From: Actinophytocola sp.
Lineage (GTDB): Bacteria; Actinomycetota; Actinomycetes; Mycobacteriales; Pseudonocardiaceae
Direction of reading: 5' to 3'
NCBI GenBank assembly: GCA_009377395.1
Contig: WHUB01000013.1
Coordinates: 1 to 64,000, forward strand
Length of the DNA: 64,000 nt
Shown here: piece after piece, positions 1 through 9,252 of the stretch
How positions within the stretch are numbered: position 1 is the first letter of the stretch
How the letters are laid out: the number at the start of each line of letters is the position of its first letter
Position numbers and translations under genes: made by a program
Notes under the pieces: model-generated
Databases searched by the model: none
The model's input: only the letters and a program-made list of their open reading frames with translations
What the model was told of the DNA's origin: nothing

Positions 1-489
1 GCTGATCCGTCATTCGACGTCGTGAGCAAGGTTGACCGCCAGGAGGTGGACAACGCGCTGAACCAAGCCGTCAAGGAGCTGGCGAACCGGTTCGACTTCC
101 GGGGCACCGGCGCGACGGTCAGCTGGACGGGCGAGGAGTCGGTCGTCATCGAGGCCGAGACCGAGGAGCGCGTGCTCGCCGCCGTCGAGGTGTTCAAGGA
201 GAAGCTGATCAAGCGCGGCATCTCGCTCAAGGCACTCGAGGTGGGCGAGCCCGCCGCGTCCGGCAAGGTCTACAAGGTCAGCGGCAAGATCCTGCAAGGC
301 ATCGCGCAGGAGAAGGCCAAGAAGATCGCCAAGTTCATCCGGGACGAGGGCCCGAAGGGTGTGCAGGCGCAGATCCAGGGGGACCAGCTCCGGGTGTCGG
401 GCAAGAAGAAGGACCACCTGCAGGACGTCATCTCGCTACTCAAGGGCGAGGACTTCGGCGTCGCGCTGCAGTTCGACAACTACCGATGA
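1..489 (+). CDS. yajQ: YajQ-family nucleotide-binding protein (start codon just outside window)
   Basis: UPF0234/YajQ family, a small cytosolic protein with two ferredoxin-like RNA/nucleotide-binding folds; some relatives bind cyclic di-GMP, but the actinobacterial role is unsettled. The first in-window codons read [10 protein letters not shown], which follows the initiator Met in typical family members ([11 protein letters not shown]), so only the ATG is probably missing and about 163 residues are complete. An internal GTG at 22 would delete this conserved beginning and is rejected. The C-terminal [19 protein letters not shown] stretch is typical. The TGA overlaps the ATG of the next gene (ATGA), implying translational coupling. 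Confidence 0.93.
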   Translation, partial: ADPSFDVVSKVDRQEVDNALNQAVKELANRFDFRGTGATVSWTGEESVVIEAETEERVLAAVEVFKEKLIKRGISLKALEVGEPAASGKVYKVSGKILQGIAQEKAKKIAKFIRDEGPKGVQAQIQGDQLRVSGKKKDHLQDVISLLKGEDFGVALQFDNYR

Positions 490-1367
490 AGGGCATCGTT
501 CTCGCCGGCGGCACCGGGACGCGGCTGCATCCGATCACGCAGGCCGTGTCCAAGCAGCTCCTGCCCGTCTACGACAAGCCGATGGTCTACTACCCGATCT
601 CGGTGCTGATGCTGGCGGGCATCCGCGAGATCCTGATCATCTCGACGCCGACCGACCTGCCGCAGTTCCGCAAGCTGCTCGGTGACGGCCAGCAGCTCGG
701 GCTCGACCTGCGCTACGCGGAGCAGCCGAGCCCGAACGGCCTCGCCGAGGCGCTCCTGATCGGCGCCGACTTCATCGGTGACGACGACGTCGCGCTGGTG
801 CTCGGCGACAACATCTTCTACGGCCAGGGCTTCTCGGCGCGGCTTCGCGACGAGGTCGCCCGGCTCGACGGCTGCACATTGTTCGGTTACCCCGTCACGG
901 ACCCGGAGCGTTACGGCGTCGGGGTGAGTGACGGTGACGGCAAGCTGCTCTCGATCGAGGAGAAGCCGAACAACCCCGGGTCCAATCGGGCGATCACCGG
1001 GCTGTACCTCTACGACAACCAGGTGGTCGACATCGCCCGCTCGCTGACGCCCTCGGGACGCGGCGAGCTGGAGATCACCGACGTCAACCTCGCCTACCTG
1101 CGACAAGGGCGCGCGCGGCTGGTCGACCTCGGCCGGGGCTTCGCCTGGCTGGACACCGGCACTCACGACTCGCTGCTCGAGGCGAGCCAGTTCGTGCAGG
1201 TGCTCGAACACCGCACCAGCGTGCGGATCGCGTGCCTGGAAGAGGTCGCGCTGCGCATGGGCTACATCGACCCGGACCAGTGCCTCGCGCTCGGGCGCAA
1301 GCTCGCCAAGTCCGGCTACGGCGACTACGTCATGTCGGTGGCGCGCTCCGAGGGCGCCGTCGACTGA
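486..1367 (+). CDS. rmlA: Glucose-1-phosphate thymidylyltransferase RmlA
   Basis: Converts glucose-1-phosphate and dTTP to dTDP-glucose, the entry step to dTDP-rhamnose and other dTDP-sugars for cell wall or glycosylation. The N-terminal nucleotide-binding loop [11 protein letters not shown] is followed by [26 protein letters not shown] carries the metal/sugar-phosphate Asp, and [10 protein letters not shown] and the C-terminal [14 protein letters not shown] helix are family-typical. The length of 293 aa is normal. The start overlaps the yajQ stop by 4 nt. rmlB, rmlC and rmlD are not nearby, so the downstream pathway must be encoded elsewhere. It ends convergently against htpX with no spacer. 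Confidence 0.96.
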   Translation: MKGIVLAGGTGTRLHPITQAVSKQLLPVYDKPMVYYPISVLMLAGIREILIISTPTDLPQFRKLLGDGQQLGLDLRYAEQPSPNGLAEALLIGADFIGDDDVALVLGDNIFYGQGFSARLRDEVARLDGCTLFGYPVTDPERYGVGVSDGDGKLLSIEEKPNNPGSNRAITGLYLYDNQVVDIARSLTPSGRGELEITDVNLAYLRQGRARLVDLGRGFAWLDTGTHDSLLEASQFVQVLEHRTSVRIACLEEVALRMGYIDPDQCLALGRKLAKSGYGDYVMSVARSEGAVD

Positions 1368-2213
1368 TCACAGCCCGCGCCGCGACATCTCCTCGAGCCG
1401 CTCGATGCGGTCGGCCATCGGCGGGTGCGAGGCGAACAGCCTCGTCAGCGACTCGCCGCTGCGGAACGGGTTGGCGATCATCAGGTGGGACTGCGACACG
1501 ACCCTCGGCGTCGGCGCGAGCGGCGCCGCCGCGGTGCCCTGCTCCAGCTTGCGCAGTGCCGACGCGAGCGCGAGCGGGTCGCCGGTCAGCTCGGCGCCCG
1601 ACTGGTCGGCCTGGTACTCCCGCGACCGGCTGACCGCCATCTTCACGATGCCCGCCGCGACCGGCCCGACGAACATCAGCACCAGCCCGAGGAGCGGGTT
1701 GCCCTCCCGGTTGCCGCCGAACATCGCGATGTAGGAGAGGAACGTCACCACGCTGGCCAGCGCGCCCGCGATCGACGAGACCAGGATGTCCCGGTTGTAG
1801 ACGTGCGACAGCTCGTGGCCGAGCACGGCCCGCAGCTCGCGCTCGGTGAGGATCTCCAGGATGCCCTGGGTGCAGCACACGGCGGAGTTGCGTGGGTTGC
1901 GGCCGGTGGCGAACGCGTTCGGCGCCTGCGTCGGGCTGACGTAGAGGCGCGGCATCGGCTGGCGCGCCGACGTCGCCAGCTCCCGCACGATCCGGTACAT
2001 CGCGGGCTGCTCCGCCTCGGACACCGGTCGCGCGCGCATCGCCCGCAGCGCGAGCTTGTCGGAGTTGAAGTACGCATAGCCGTTCACGCCGAGCGCGATG
2101 AGCAGGCCGATGACCAGTGCGCCTTTGCCAAACACGCTGCTGACACCGATGATGAGGGCGCTCAGCGCGCCGAGCAGCAGCGCGGTCTTGAGACCGTTGC
2201 GATGCTTGTGCAC
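1368..2213 (-). CDS. htpX: Membrane zinc metalloprotease HtpX (M48)
   Basis: Integral-membrane M48 protease for quality control of misfolded membrane proteins. With the chosen GTG start (281 aa) the protein begins [10 protein letters not shown], has two hydrophobic segments near residues 11-50, then the zinc site HELSH at about 133-137 followed by VYNRD, and two further hydrophobic segments around 145-190. A reading frame is open for 30 codons upstream, but GGGAGG sits about 3 nt before this GTG region and known homologues start near here, so the longer start is rejected. htpX lies near yajQ, polyprenyl synthase and menJ homologues in other actinobacteria, consistent with vertical inheritance. 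Confidence 0.93.
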   Translation of the reverse strand: MHKHRNGLKTALLLGALSALIIGVSSVFGKGALVIGLLIALGVNGYAYFNSDKLALRAMRARPVSEAEQPAMYRIVRELATSARQPMPRLYVSPTQAPNAFATGRNPRNSAVCCTQGILEILTERELRAVLGHELSHVYNRDILVSSIAGALASVVTFLSYIAMFGGNREGNPLLGLVLMFVGPVAAGIVKMAVSRSREYQADQSGAELTGDPLALASALRKLEQGTAAAPLAPTPRVVSQSHLMIANPFRSGESLTRLFASHPPMADRIERLEEMSRRGL

Positions 2214-2320
2214 GAGCCCTCCCACATTCAGCGAAGCCTCAGTACTGCCCCAGCGGTTCAACGTCTCGGGGCTCAAGCAAGTTCCGTAGCGGTATTCCAC
2301 CATACGGAGTAGCGCTGAGT

Positions 2321-2351
2321 GCAGGACACGGCGGCGTGAACGCAGGACACG
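2321..2351. repeat. Direct repeat GCAGGACACG x2 downstream of the S15 hydrolase gene
   Basis: GCAGGACACG occurs at 2321-2330 and again at 2342-2351, 21 bp apart, in the 141-bp gap between htpX and the hydrolase stop codon. On the minus strand it reads CGTGTCCTGC twice, just after the hydrolase stop. The related GACACGAC sequence forms the stem of the hairpin at 10791-10820. It may be a 3'-end processing or termination element; no function is proven. Confidence 0.45.
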
Positions 2352-2354
2352 ACG

Positions 2355-3863
2355 TCAGGGCACCACCGGGAGCCGGACCGTGACGTCTTCCAGGGACAGG
2401 GCACCGGGGGTGCGGCTGCCGTGGACGGCGAACATGTCGGACGCCGGGCTCACGGTGAGGAACAACGACTGACCCTTGCCGATCCTCGCGGCGACCGACG
2501 GCAGCTCGATGGACCGCCGAGCGCCGAGGTTGATGCTCTCCTCGCGATGCGGCAGCACGTTGTTCTGGATCACCTGCGCGTCGACGGGCGACGTGCCCAC
2601 GCTGAGCGCGAAGAACGCCCTGCCGTCCAGGCCGAGTGCGGTGACCAGCGCGTCGAGGCGCGGGGTGCCCGCGATGGTCAGCGGCCCGTCGGCGATCTTG
2701 ATCGCCTGCGGCGCCCCGGCCACCGTGGTCGTCGTGATGTCCGGCAGCGAGTACTCCGCCGTCGGCGACACCGAGTCGACCGTGAGGCAGTCCCCGCCCT
2801 GGGTCATGAGGTGGTAGCGCCCGAATCCGGGCAGCTCGCGCGGCGCGCCCAGCAGGGTCTCCTGGAAGAACCGCAGCTCGAGTTCGTTGTAGCCGCCCGC
2901 GAGCCGCTCGGAGCAGGCGTCGCCCGCCACCGCGCTCCCGGCCGGCAGGGCGTTCGGCAGCGCGTGGCCGCCGTTGTAGCCGACGAGCATGCTGTTGCGG
3001 CGGGCGCGGTCGGTCAGCGCGCGGTCGAAGTTCTTGATCGCCTGGTCGAGCGGGAAGAGATTGTCGCTGATGCCCTGCCGCAGCAGCACCGGGATGTCGA
3101 GCTTCCGGCCGTGCTCGACGTGGAACTTCGGACCGTTGTTCCGGAAGAAGTCGTCCATGCTGACCGGCCAGTCGCCGGTGGCGGCGCCCTCGGCGAACCC
3201 GGCGTGCACGGTCGAGGTGTGTGCGTCGAGGCCGGCGGCATAGAGCAGGCTGGTCCAGGTGCTGCGCACGACCCGCTGCGGGGCGAGGCTCTCGTTGAGC
3301 GAGTACCAGGTGATCTGCGGCGCGAGCGCGTCGAAGCGGGTGTGCCCGGTTTCCATCAGCTCGGTGAACGCTCCTGCGAACTGGTACCCGCCGCCGTAGG
3401 AGCCGCCGACCGCGCCGAGCACCGGGTCGTTCGGGCCGTCGTGCCGCACCCAGTCCAGCCCGGCGACGTAGTCGATGACATTGATGACGTCCTGCCCCTC
3501 GAACGCCGGGTCCTCCACGTGCGCCTTGCCGCCGCTCTCGCCGAAGCCGCGCTGGTCGATGCTGACCACGCCGAAGCCCGCGTCGAGGTAGCGCTGGAAC
3601 GAGCCCGGCATGCTCGTGCGGCTGCCGCCCCAGCCATGGCTGTGCAGCAGCACCGGCACCCGGTCGTCCTTGCTCGCACCGGCCGGTTTGAACACGCTCA
3701 CGCAGATGTCGACCGGACCGGGCTCGAGCGGGTCCGTCTCGGGCACGCTCGGGATGCACACGTCGACCGGCTGCTGGGAGTCCGCACTCGCGGGCATCGG
3801 CGCGGCGACCGCGATCAAGGCGGCCACCACGATCGTCGAGGCCAGGCTGACAAGGCTGCGCAT
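2355..3863 (-). CDS. Secreted CocE/NonD-type hydrolase (S15 peptidase-like)
   Basis: Predicted exported alpha/beta hydrolase of the X-Pro dipeptidyl-peptidase/cocaine-esterase superfamily; the true substrate is unknown. A Sec signal peptide spans about residues 1-27 (MRSLVSLASTIVVAALIAVA, then PMPASA cleavage). The catalytic domain has HSHGWGGSR (oxyanion region), DQRGFGESGG, and the nucleophile elbow GGSYGGGY with Ser155; YHLMTQGGD and GTPRLDALVT begin the jelly-roll C-terminal domain typical of this family. The length of 502 aa fits. It is divergent from a LysR gene with a 104-bp gap, so that regulator may control it. Confidence 0.85.
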   Translation of the reverse strand: MRSLVSLASTIVVAALIAVAAPMPASADSQQPVDVCIPSVPETDPLEPGPVDICVSVFKPAGASKDDRVPVLLHSHGWGGSRTSMPGSFQRYLDAGFGVVSIDQRGFGESGGKAHVEDPAFEGQDVINVIDYVAGLDWVRHDGPNDPVLGAVGGSYGGGYQFAGAFTELMETGHTRFDALAPQITWYSLNESLAPQRVVRSTWTSLLYAAGLDAHTSTVHAGFAEGAATGDWPVSMDDFFRNNGPKFHVEHGRKLDIPVLLRQGISDNLFPLDQAIKNFDRALTDRARRNSMLVGYNGGHALPNALPAGSAVAGDACSERLAGGYNELELRFFQETLLGAPRELPGFGRYHLMTQGGDCLTVDSVSPTAEYSLPDITTTTVAGAPQAIKIADGPLTIAGTPRLDALVTALGLDGRAFFALSVGTSPVDAQVIQNNVLPHREESINLGARRSIELPSVAARIGKGQSLFLTVSPASDMFAVHGSRTPGALSLEDVTVRLPVVP

Positions 3864-3967
3864 GCCTGCTCAACGACCGTGACGTGAAGAAGATTCGTTG
3901 AACACGGCGTCCTGGACGTGGGACACGACAGTTGCGCTGGGGCGCGCGGATGCCAGAGGGTGTCGCT
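3864..3967. promoter_or_regulatory. Divergent promoter region, hydrolase / lysR
   Basis: This 104-bp region between divergent start codons contains the short palindrome TTCGTTGAA (about 3893-3901), a plausible LysR-type contact site, and a copy of the GGGACACGAC motif at 3917-3926. No confident -10/-35 pair was recognised. Confidence 0.35.
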
Positions 3968-4855
3968 GTGGAGCGCAAACAGCTCGAGTACTTCCTCGCA
4001 ATCGCGAGCCATGGCAGCTTCTCCAGCGCGGCCAGCTCGCTGCGGATCGCCCAGCCCACGCTGTCGTATGCGATCCGGGGGCTGGAGCAGGAGGTCGGCG
4101 CGTCGCTGTTCCGTCGCATGGGCCGGGGCGTGCGGCTGACCCCGGCAGGCGAGGCACTGGTCGGACCGGCGCGACAGGTGCTGCGAGACTTCACCCGGGT
4201 GTTCACCGCGGCGCAGCAGGTCACCGGCCTGATCTCCGGCCGACTCGACATCGTCACCGTCACCACGCTGGCCGTCGACCCGCTGACGGCGTTCGTCGGG
4301 ACGTTCCGCAAGCGCTATCCGGGGGTCGAGTTCAGCATCGTCGACCCGGAGAACGCCGCCGCCGTGATCGACATCGTCCGCCGGGGACAGTGCGAGGTCG
4401 GGCTCACCGAGCACGACGTCTCCGCGCCCGGGCTCGAGGTGCTCAACCTGCCGGAGCAGGAGGTTCTCGCGGTGCTGCCGCCGAGCACGGTGACGACCGA
4501 CGCGCTGTCGCTCGCCGAGCTGTCCACACTGGACGTCGTCACGACGCCGCGCGGCACCACGACACGCAACGTCCTCGACAGCGTGCTCGCGACGACGGGC
4601 ACGCCGCCGAGGATCGCGGTCGAGACGTCGCACCGGGCCGCGATCATCCCGCTCGTCCTCGCGGGCGCGGGCGCCACCCTGCTACCGCGACGCCTCGCCA
4701 GGGACGCGGCGGCGCAGGGTGCGGTCGTCGTCCGGCTCGACCCGCCGCTCACGCGCCGCGGCGTGCTGGTCTGGTCGGCCGACAACCTCTCGTCCGCGGC
4801 GCAGGCGTTCGTCGAGCTGGTCAAGGACTGGCCGAACGACGACACACCCGACTGA
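3968..4855 (+). CDS. LysR-family transcriptional regulator
   Basis: Winged-helix HTH regulator with a periplasmic-binding-protein-like effector domain. The start GTG gives MERKQLEYFLAIASHGSF, the standard LysR opening, with AGAGGG 7 nt upstream; 12 codons of open frame before it lack such support. The HTH lies at about residues 17-36 (SSAASSLRIAQPTLSYAIRG), followed by LEQEVGASLFRR; the effector domain runs from about residue 90. The length of 295 aa is typical. It is divergent from the secreted hydrolase and convergent with the sulfatase (5-nt gap), so the hydrolase is the more likely target. Confidence 0.9.
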   Translation: MERKQLEYFLAIASHGSFSSAASSLRIAQPTLSYAIRGLEQEVGASLFRRMGRGVRLTPAGEALVGPARQVLRDFTRVFTAAQQVTGLISGRLDIVTVTTLAVDPLTAFVGTFRKRYPGVEFSIVDPENAAAVIDIVRRGQCEVGLTEHDVSAPGLEVLNLPEQEVLAVLPPSTVTTDALSLAELSTLDVVTTPRGTTTRNVLDSVLATTGTPPRIAVETSHRAAIIPLVLAGAGATLLPRRLARDAAAQGAVVVRLDPPLTRRGVLVWSADNLSSAAQAFVELVKDWPNDDTPD

Positions 4856-4860
4856 CACGC

Positions 4861-7221
4861 TCACTCGTGCGAGGCCCGGAACCGCTGCCGCTCCTCCTCC
4901 GTCTCGACATCGCTGTACAGGTCGTCGCCGAGATCGACGCGCACCCAGTGCAGCGTCCCGGTGAACTCGTTGTCCACCACCGGATAGTCGTCGGTCACCG
5001 GCGAGGCGCGGTCGAGCCCGACGTCGAAGGTCTCGTCGAAGGCGAAGTAGTATGGGATGGTGGCGTCGACCCGTCCGTCGGCGACCTGCCTGCCGTCGAC
5101 GGACAGCGACGCCGTGCCACCCTTCCCGACACCACCCCCGTCGTAGTCGAAGCCGAGCCGGATCTCGTGCCTGCCGGGCGTCAGCCGCTCCGGCGCGATG
5201 ACCCGGTGCACCGTGAGGCCGAAGTAGTTGTAGGCGTAGGCGGCTCGCCCCTCGTGCACGTACAGCGACCAGCCGCCGAACCGCCCGCCCTGCGCCAGGA
5301 TGACACCCATGCCCCCGCCCGCCGGGATGTCGACCGACGCGGTGAGGGTGTGGGAGCGGTTCTTGACGTTCGGCGCGGTCTCCTCGGTCAGCCGCAGACC
5401 GGCGCCGTGGAAGGTGACCGTGCTGCGGTCACCGAGCAGGTCCAGCCTGCCCGCCTCACGCGGGTTCTCCCGCTCGGTCATCCGGTCGTCGAGCGGGAAC
5501 ACGTTGTACTTGGCCGCCTCGATCAGGAACAGCTGCTGTAGCTCCCGCAGCTTGCCGGGGTGTTCGGCGGCGATGTCGCGGGCCTGGGTCCAGTCCACAT
5601 TGGTGTCGTAGAGCTCCCACACGTCGTCGTCGAAGTACCTGCGACCGCTCTGCACCATCTCCCACGGCGTGCCGTGGCGGGTGACCGCCATCCAGCCGTC
5701 GTGGTAGATGCCGCGGTTGCCGACCATCTCGAAGTACTGCAACCGATGCCGGTCCGGCGCGTCGGCGTCGTTGAAGCTGTAGCGCATGCTGACGCCCTCG
5801 ATGGGCTGCTGCGCCACACCGTCCACAGTGGTCGGTTCGGGGACACCGGCGGCTTCCAGGATCGTCGGCATGACATCGATGACGTGGTGGAACTGGTGCC
5901 GGATGCCGCCGCGCTCGGCGATCCCGTTCGGCCAGTGCACGACGAGGCCGTCGCGGGTGCCGCCGAAGTGGGAGGCGACCTGCTTGGTCCACTGGTACGG
6001 CGTGTTCATCGCCAGCGCCCATCCCACCGGGTAGTGCGCGTGCGTCGTCTCGTCGCCGAGCGCGTCGGCGTTGGCGTTGATGAACTCGGCCGAGTCCGGG
6101 ATGCCGCTGGCGAACCGGTGCTCGTTGAGCGTGCCGCCGAGCCCGCCCTCCGCCGACGCGCCGTTGTCGCCGAGGATGTAGAAGATCAGGGTGTCGTCGA
6201 GGACGCCCATCTCCTGCAGGGCGTCGACGAGCCGGCCCACCTGGTCGTCGGTGTGCTCGGCGAATCCGGCGTAGAGCTCCATCAGCGACGCCGCCGACCG
6301 GCGTTCCGCGTCCGACAGCTCGTCCCAGTGCGGCACGCCCTCGGCCCACGGCGCGAGCTCGGCGTCCTCGGGAACGACGCCGAGCTCCCGTTGCCGTCGC
6401 AGCGTGATCTCGCGTTGCCGGTCCCAGCCGTGGTCGAACCCGCCCTTGTACTTGTCGCGGTACTCCCGGGGCACGTGGTACGGCGCGTGCGTCGCCCCGA
6501 ACGGCAGATACGCGAAGAACGGGGCGTCCGGTTCGAGGGACTGCTGGGTGCTGATCCAGTGGATCGCCCGGTCGACGAGGTCCTCGGAGAGGTGATAGCC
6601 GTCCTCCGGCTTGCGCGACGGCTCGACCGGCGTGGTGCCGTCGAACAGCACCGGGTACCAGTGGTTCATCTCGGCGCAGAGGAAGCCGTAGAAGGAGTCG
6701 AACCCCTCGCCGGTGGGCCAGCGGTCGAACGGCCCGACCGGGCTGACGTCGCGGGCCGGGGTCTGGTGCCACTTGCCGAACGCGCCGGTGCGGTAGCCGT
6801 TGCCGCCGAGCACCTGCGCCAGGGTGGCGGCACTCTTCGGGCGAATACCGCTATACCCCGGCGCGGCGCTGGCCATCTCGGTGGTCACGCCCATCCCGAC
6901 CGAGTGGTGGTTGCGGCCGGTCAGCAACGACTGCCGCGTCGGCGAGCAGATCGCCGTGACGTGGAACCGGGAGTAGCGCAAACCGCCTGCGGCCAGCCGG
7001 TCCGCGGTCGGCATCTCGCACGGCCCGCCGAACGCGCTCGGCGCGCCGAACCCCATGTCGTCGACGAGGACGACGATCACGTTCGGCGCGCCCCGCGGCG
7101 GCCGCAACGGCTGCGCCGGTTGGTGCGGCGGGTCCTGGTCGTGGACGTCGATCGACGTCACCGGCTGTCCTGTCCTGCCCGCGATGGGCAGGTGATGTCT
7201 GCCGCCGTGCGGCTCGCTCAC
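4861..7221 (-). CDS. Type I (formylglycine) arylsulfatase, cytosolic
   Basis: Hydrolyses sulfate esters using a Cys-derived formylglycine. The sulfatase signature ICSPTRQSLLTGRN places the modified Cys at residue 92; VDDMGFGAP (metal-binding Asp pair near 54-55) and LGDNGAS (second metal site) are present. At 786 aa it is the long AtsA-like form with a C-terminal beta-rich domain (LSVDGRQVADG, FDVGLDRASPV). No signal peptide or transmembrane segment is visible, so the substrate must enter the cell. GGAGGG precedes the GTG start. It lies 25 nt downstream of the betaine-type binding lipoprotein, evidently one operon. An aerobic formylglycine-generating enzyme is needed but is not in the window. 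Confidence 0.93.
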   Translation of the reverse strand: MSEPHGGRHHLPIAGRTGQPVTSIDVHDQDPPHQPAQPLRPPRGAPNVIVVLVDDMGFGAPSAFGGPCEMPTADRLAAGGLRYSRFHVTAICSPTRQSLLTGRNHHSVGMGVTTEMASAAPGYSGIRPKSAATLAQVLGGNGYRTGAFGKWHQTPARDVSPVGPFDRWPTGEGFDSFYGFLCAEMNHWYPVLFDGTTPVEPSRKPEDGYHLSEDLVDRAIHWISTQQSLEPDAPFFAYLPFGATHAPYHVPREYRDKYKGGFDHGWDRQREITLRRQRELGVVPEDAELAPWAEGVPHWDELSDAERRSAASLMELYAGFAEHTDDQVGRLVDALQEMGVLDDTLIFYILGDNGASAEGGLGGTLNEHRFASGIPDSAEFINANADALGDETTHAHYPVGWALAMNTPYQWTKQVASHFGGTRDGLVVHWPNGIAERGGIRHQFHHVIDVMPTILEAAGVPEPTTVDGVAQQPIEGVSMRYSFNDADAPDRHRLQYFEMVGNRGIYHDGWMAVTRHGTPWEMVQSGRRYFDDDVWELYDTNVDWTQARDIAAEHPGKLRELQQLFLIEAAKYNVFPLDDRMTERENPREAGRLDLLGDRSTVTFHGAGLRLTEETAPNVKNRSHTLTASVDIPAGGGMGVILAQGGRFGGWSLYVHEGRAAYAYNYFGLTVHRVIAPERLTPGRHEIRLGFDYDGGGVGKGGTASLSVDGRQVADGRVDATIPYYFAFDETFDVGLDRASPVTDDYPVVDNEFTGTLHWVRVDLGDDLYSDVETEEERQRFRASHE

Positions 7222-7246
7222 TGTCGCTCCCTCCCGATGGGTTCTG

Positions 7247-8179
7247 CTATGACGCCGTCGCGGGCTTGCCCGACGCGGTCTTCACGCCCTGCAACCACTC
7301 GTCGATCTGGTCCTGGTTGCTCTCCATCCAGGCCTTGGCCACCTCCGCGGGCGGTTTGCCTTGCTGGCTCACCTGGTTGATCCACTCCGACGCGGTCGCC
7401 TTGTCGACCTTCATCTGGGAGAGGAACTGGGCGACCTCGGGACTCTCCTTGGCGAGATCGGCTCGGGCGGTGACGCGGATCTCACCGGCGCCGGGCCACA
7501 CGTGCTGCGGGTCCTTGAGGTAGACGAGGTCCCACTTGACGTTCATCCAGTGCGGGTTCCAGGCGAGGAAGGCGACCGGCTGCTTCTCCTCGACGCGGTT
7601 GCCGACCTCCGCCAGCATCGCCGACGTGCTCGACTCGACCAGGTTCCAGTCGCCGAGGCCGTACGCGTCCTTCTTGATGGCGTTCAGGATGGTCTCGTTG
7701 CCCGGCGTGCCGGGCTCGATGCCCAGCATCTTCCGGCCGAACGCGTCACCGTTCTCGGCGAGGTCGGCGAACGAGTGGACGTCGTACTTCTCGGCGACGT
7801 AACTCGGCACCGCGGGCGAGTACGACACGCCCTCGACGAGCGTGCCGAGCACCTCGACGTCACCTTCCTTGAGGTGCTCGTTGAATACGCTCTTCTGGCT
7901 CGGCCACCAGTTTCCGAGATAGGCGTCGATATCGCCGGTGGAGAGCCCCTGGGCCCCGATGGGAACCGACACATTCTGGATTGTCACGCTGTAGCCGAGC
8001 TTGGTGAGAACCGACTTGGCGATCTGGTTCTCGACCATCAGGTCTTCCCAGGGCTGCTGCGCGAGGGTGATCTCAGTGTCCTCCGCCGCCGACTCCTGGC
8101 CACCGCCGCCACAGGCGGCGAGCGAGAGCGAGACGAGCGCCGCCGATAAGACGGCCAGTACCCGGTGTCGATGTCGCAT
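7247..8179 (-). CDS. Glycine betaine/choline-type ABC transporter substrate-binding lipoprotein (OpuAC family)
   Basis: Extracytoplasmic binding protein for quaternary ammonium compounds. The lipoprotein signal ends SLSLAAC with lipidated Cys23, followed by a GGGG linker. The OpuAC fold carries the tryptophans typical of cation-pi boxes: QPWEDLM, YLGNWWPSQ, AWNPHWMNVKWD. The length of 310 aa is normal. No permease or ATPase gene is adjacent, so this is an orphan binding protein that must use a transporter encoded elsewhere. Transcribed leftward with the sulfatase 25 nt downstream, and divergent from an IclR regulator. The pairing suggests a sulfated quaternary amine or similar osmolyte as substrate (inference). 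Confidence 0.88.
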   Translation of the reverse strand: MRHRHRVLAVLSAALVSLSLAACGGGGQESAAEDTEITLAQQPWEDLMVENQIAKSVLTKLGYSVTIQNVSVPIGAQGLSTGDIDAYLGNWWPSQKSVFNEHLKEGDVEVLGTLVEGVSYSPAVPSYVAEKYDVHSFADLAENGDAFGRKMLGIEPGTPGNETILNAIKKDAYGLGDWNLVESSTSAMLAEVGNRVEEKQPVAFLAWNPHWMNVKWDLVYLKDPQHVWPGAGEIRVTARADLAKESPEVAQFLSQMKVDKATASEWINQVSQQGKPPAEVAKAWMESNQDQIDEWLQGVKTASGKPATAS

Positions 8180-8368
8180 GAATCGCTTTCCCTTCTATAA
8201 AGAAAGAGTAATAAGCTTCTTCCTGCACAAATTCCGTTACCGTGAAACGCTCACAGTGACACGGGAGGAGAAGGTAATCAATACATATTGAATCGCAACC
8301 GATACCGGTTCCTGATAGCTTTAATAGAAAGTCTCTATACCGTGGAACAGAGGGGAAACACGCCACCT
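8180..8368. promoter_or_regulatory. AT-rich divergent control region, binding protein / iclR
   Basis: This 189-bp stretch is much richer in A+T than its surroundings. Two related inverted elements stand out: TTCTATAAAGAAAG (about 8194-8207) and CTTTAATAGAAAG (about 8319-8331), which read as similar sites in opposite orientation. The palindrome-like AACCGATACCGGTT lies between (8297-8310). IclR proteins usually bind such pairs near their own promoter. GAAGGGAAAG serves as the binding-protein RBS. Confidence 0.5.
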
Positions 8369-9070
8369 GTGACGAGGAAGCTGGAAACGGTCGACCGCGC
8401 GTTGCGGATGTTGCAGGCGTTCGAGCACCCCGGCCAGGAGCTGACCGTGAGCGCGCTGGCGGCCCGGCTCGACCTGCACCGCAGCAACGTCTCACGGTTC
8501 ACGGCAACGCTCGCCGAGCGAGGCTTCCTGGAACGCGCACCGGGCGGCGACGCCTACCGGCTCGGCCCCGAGGTGACGCGGCTCGGGATGCTCGCGATGG
8601 CCGCCCGCGACCTCGTCGCCGACGCGCGGGAGTCGATGCGGCGGCTGGCCGAGCGGACCGGCGAGACGGTGGTGCTCTCGGTGCTGGACAACGGCGAGTC
8701 GCTGAACGTCGCCCAGGTGGACGGCACGCACCTCGTCGGCGCGCGGCAGTGGAGCGGACGCCGGGCGCCGCTCGGAAGCTGTTCGGACGGGAAGGTGTTC
8801 CTCGCGCTCGGCGCCGCCGAGCCGCCGTCCCGGTTACGCGCGGAGCTGACGACGGTGCGCGAACGGGGCTGGGCGGCCTCGCTCGGCGACCTCGAGCCCG
8901 GCCTGAACGGCGTCGCCGCGCCGGTCAGGGACCACATGGGACAGTGCGTCGCGGCGCTGACGGTCTCGGGTCCGGAGTACCGGGTGCCCGAGGACAAGCT
9001 CGGTGAGCTGGCGCGAGCGGTGTGCTCGGCCGCCGACGAGGTCAGCGCGCGGCTCGGCTACTCGACGTAG
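8369..9070 (+). CDS. IclR-family transcriptional regulator
   Basis: Dimeric winged-HTH regulator with an effector-binding GAF-like domain, usually controlling adjacent catabolic genes. The chosen GTG gives MTRKLETVDRALRMLQAF; HTH at about residues 26-48 (LTVSALAARLDLHRSNVSRF); effector domain from about 85 with GSCSDGKVFLA and a C-terminal GLNGVAAPVRDHMG segment. 233 aa. The start is uncertain: AGGGG lies 13 nt upstream, and in-frame GTG (8342) or TTG (8288) codons exist. Divergent from the binding protein-sulfatase operon; its 3' end overlaps the ferredoxin gene by 13 nt on the other strand. Confidence 0.88.
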   Translation: MTRKLETVDRALRMLQAFEHPGQELTVSALAARLDLHRSNVSRFTATLAERGFLERAPGGDAYRLGPEVTRLGMLAMAARDLVADARESMRRLAERTGETVVLSVLDNGESLNVAQVDGTHLVGARQWSGRRAPLGSCSDGKVFLALGAAEPPSRLRAELTTVRERGWAASLGDLEPGLNGVAAPVRDHMGQCVAALTVSGPEYRVPEDKLGELARAVCSAADEVSARLGYST

Positions 9071-9252
9071 ATGGCGCCGGTCGGGCATTCCTGTTCGGCG
9101 AGCGCGAGACGCTCCTCGTCGGCGGCGGCCGGGTCGGCCACCGTGGCGACGCCCTGCTCGTCGTCGAACGCGAACGCCTCGGGCGCGGTTCGGACGCAGT
9201 TGCCGAAGCCGATGCAGATCGACGTGTCCACCCGGACCTCGAGGTCACTCAT
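9058..9252 (-). CDS. Small [3Fe-4S]-type ferredoxin
   Basis: 64-residue single-cluster ferredoxin of the kind that serves P450s and oxygenases. Cysteines: C13 and C19 (CIGFGNC) and C56 followed by Pro (ECPTGAIY). The residue between the first two ligands is Phe where a four-iron protein would have Cys, so a three-iron cluster is expected. GGAAGGAG precedes the ATG. Third gene of the amidohydrolase-Rieske-ferredoxin operon; its ATG lies inside the Rieske gene (8-nt overlap). No P450, oxygenase or reductase partner is encoded nearby. Confidence 0.9.
   Translation of the reverse strand: MSDLEVRVDTSICIGFGNCVRTAPEAFAFDDEQGVATVADPAAADEERLALAEQECPTGAIYVE

Noticed and set aside
2214-2303. 30-codon N-terminal extension of htpX
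   Set aside because: GTG 2213 has a good RBS and matches the start of homologues; the extension shows no conserved features.
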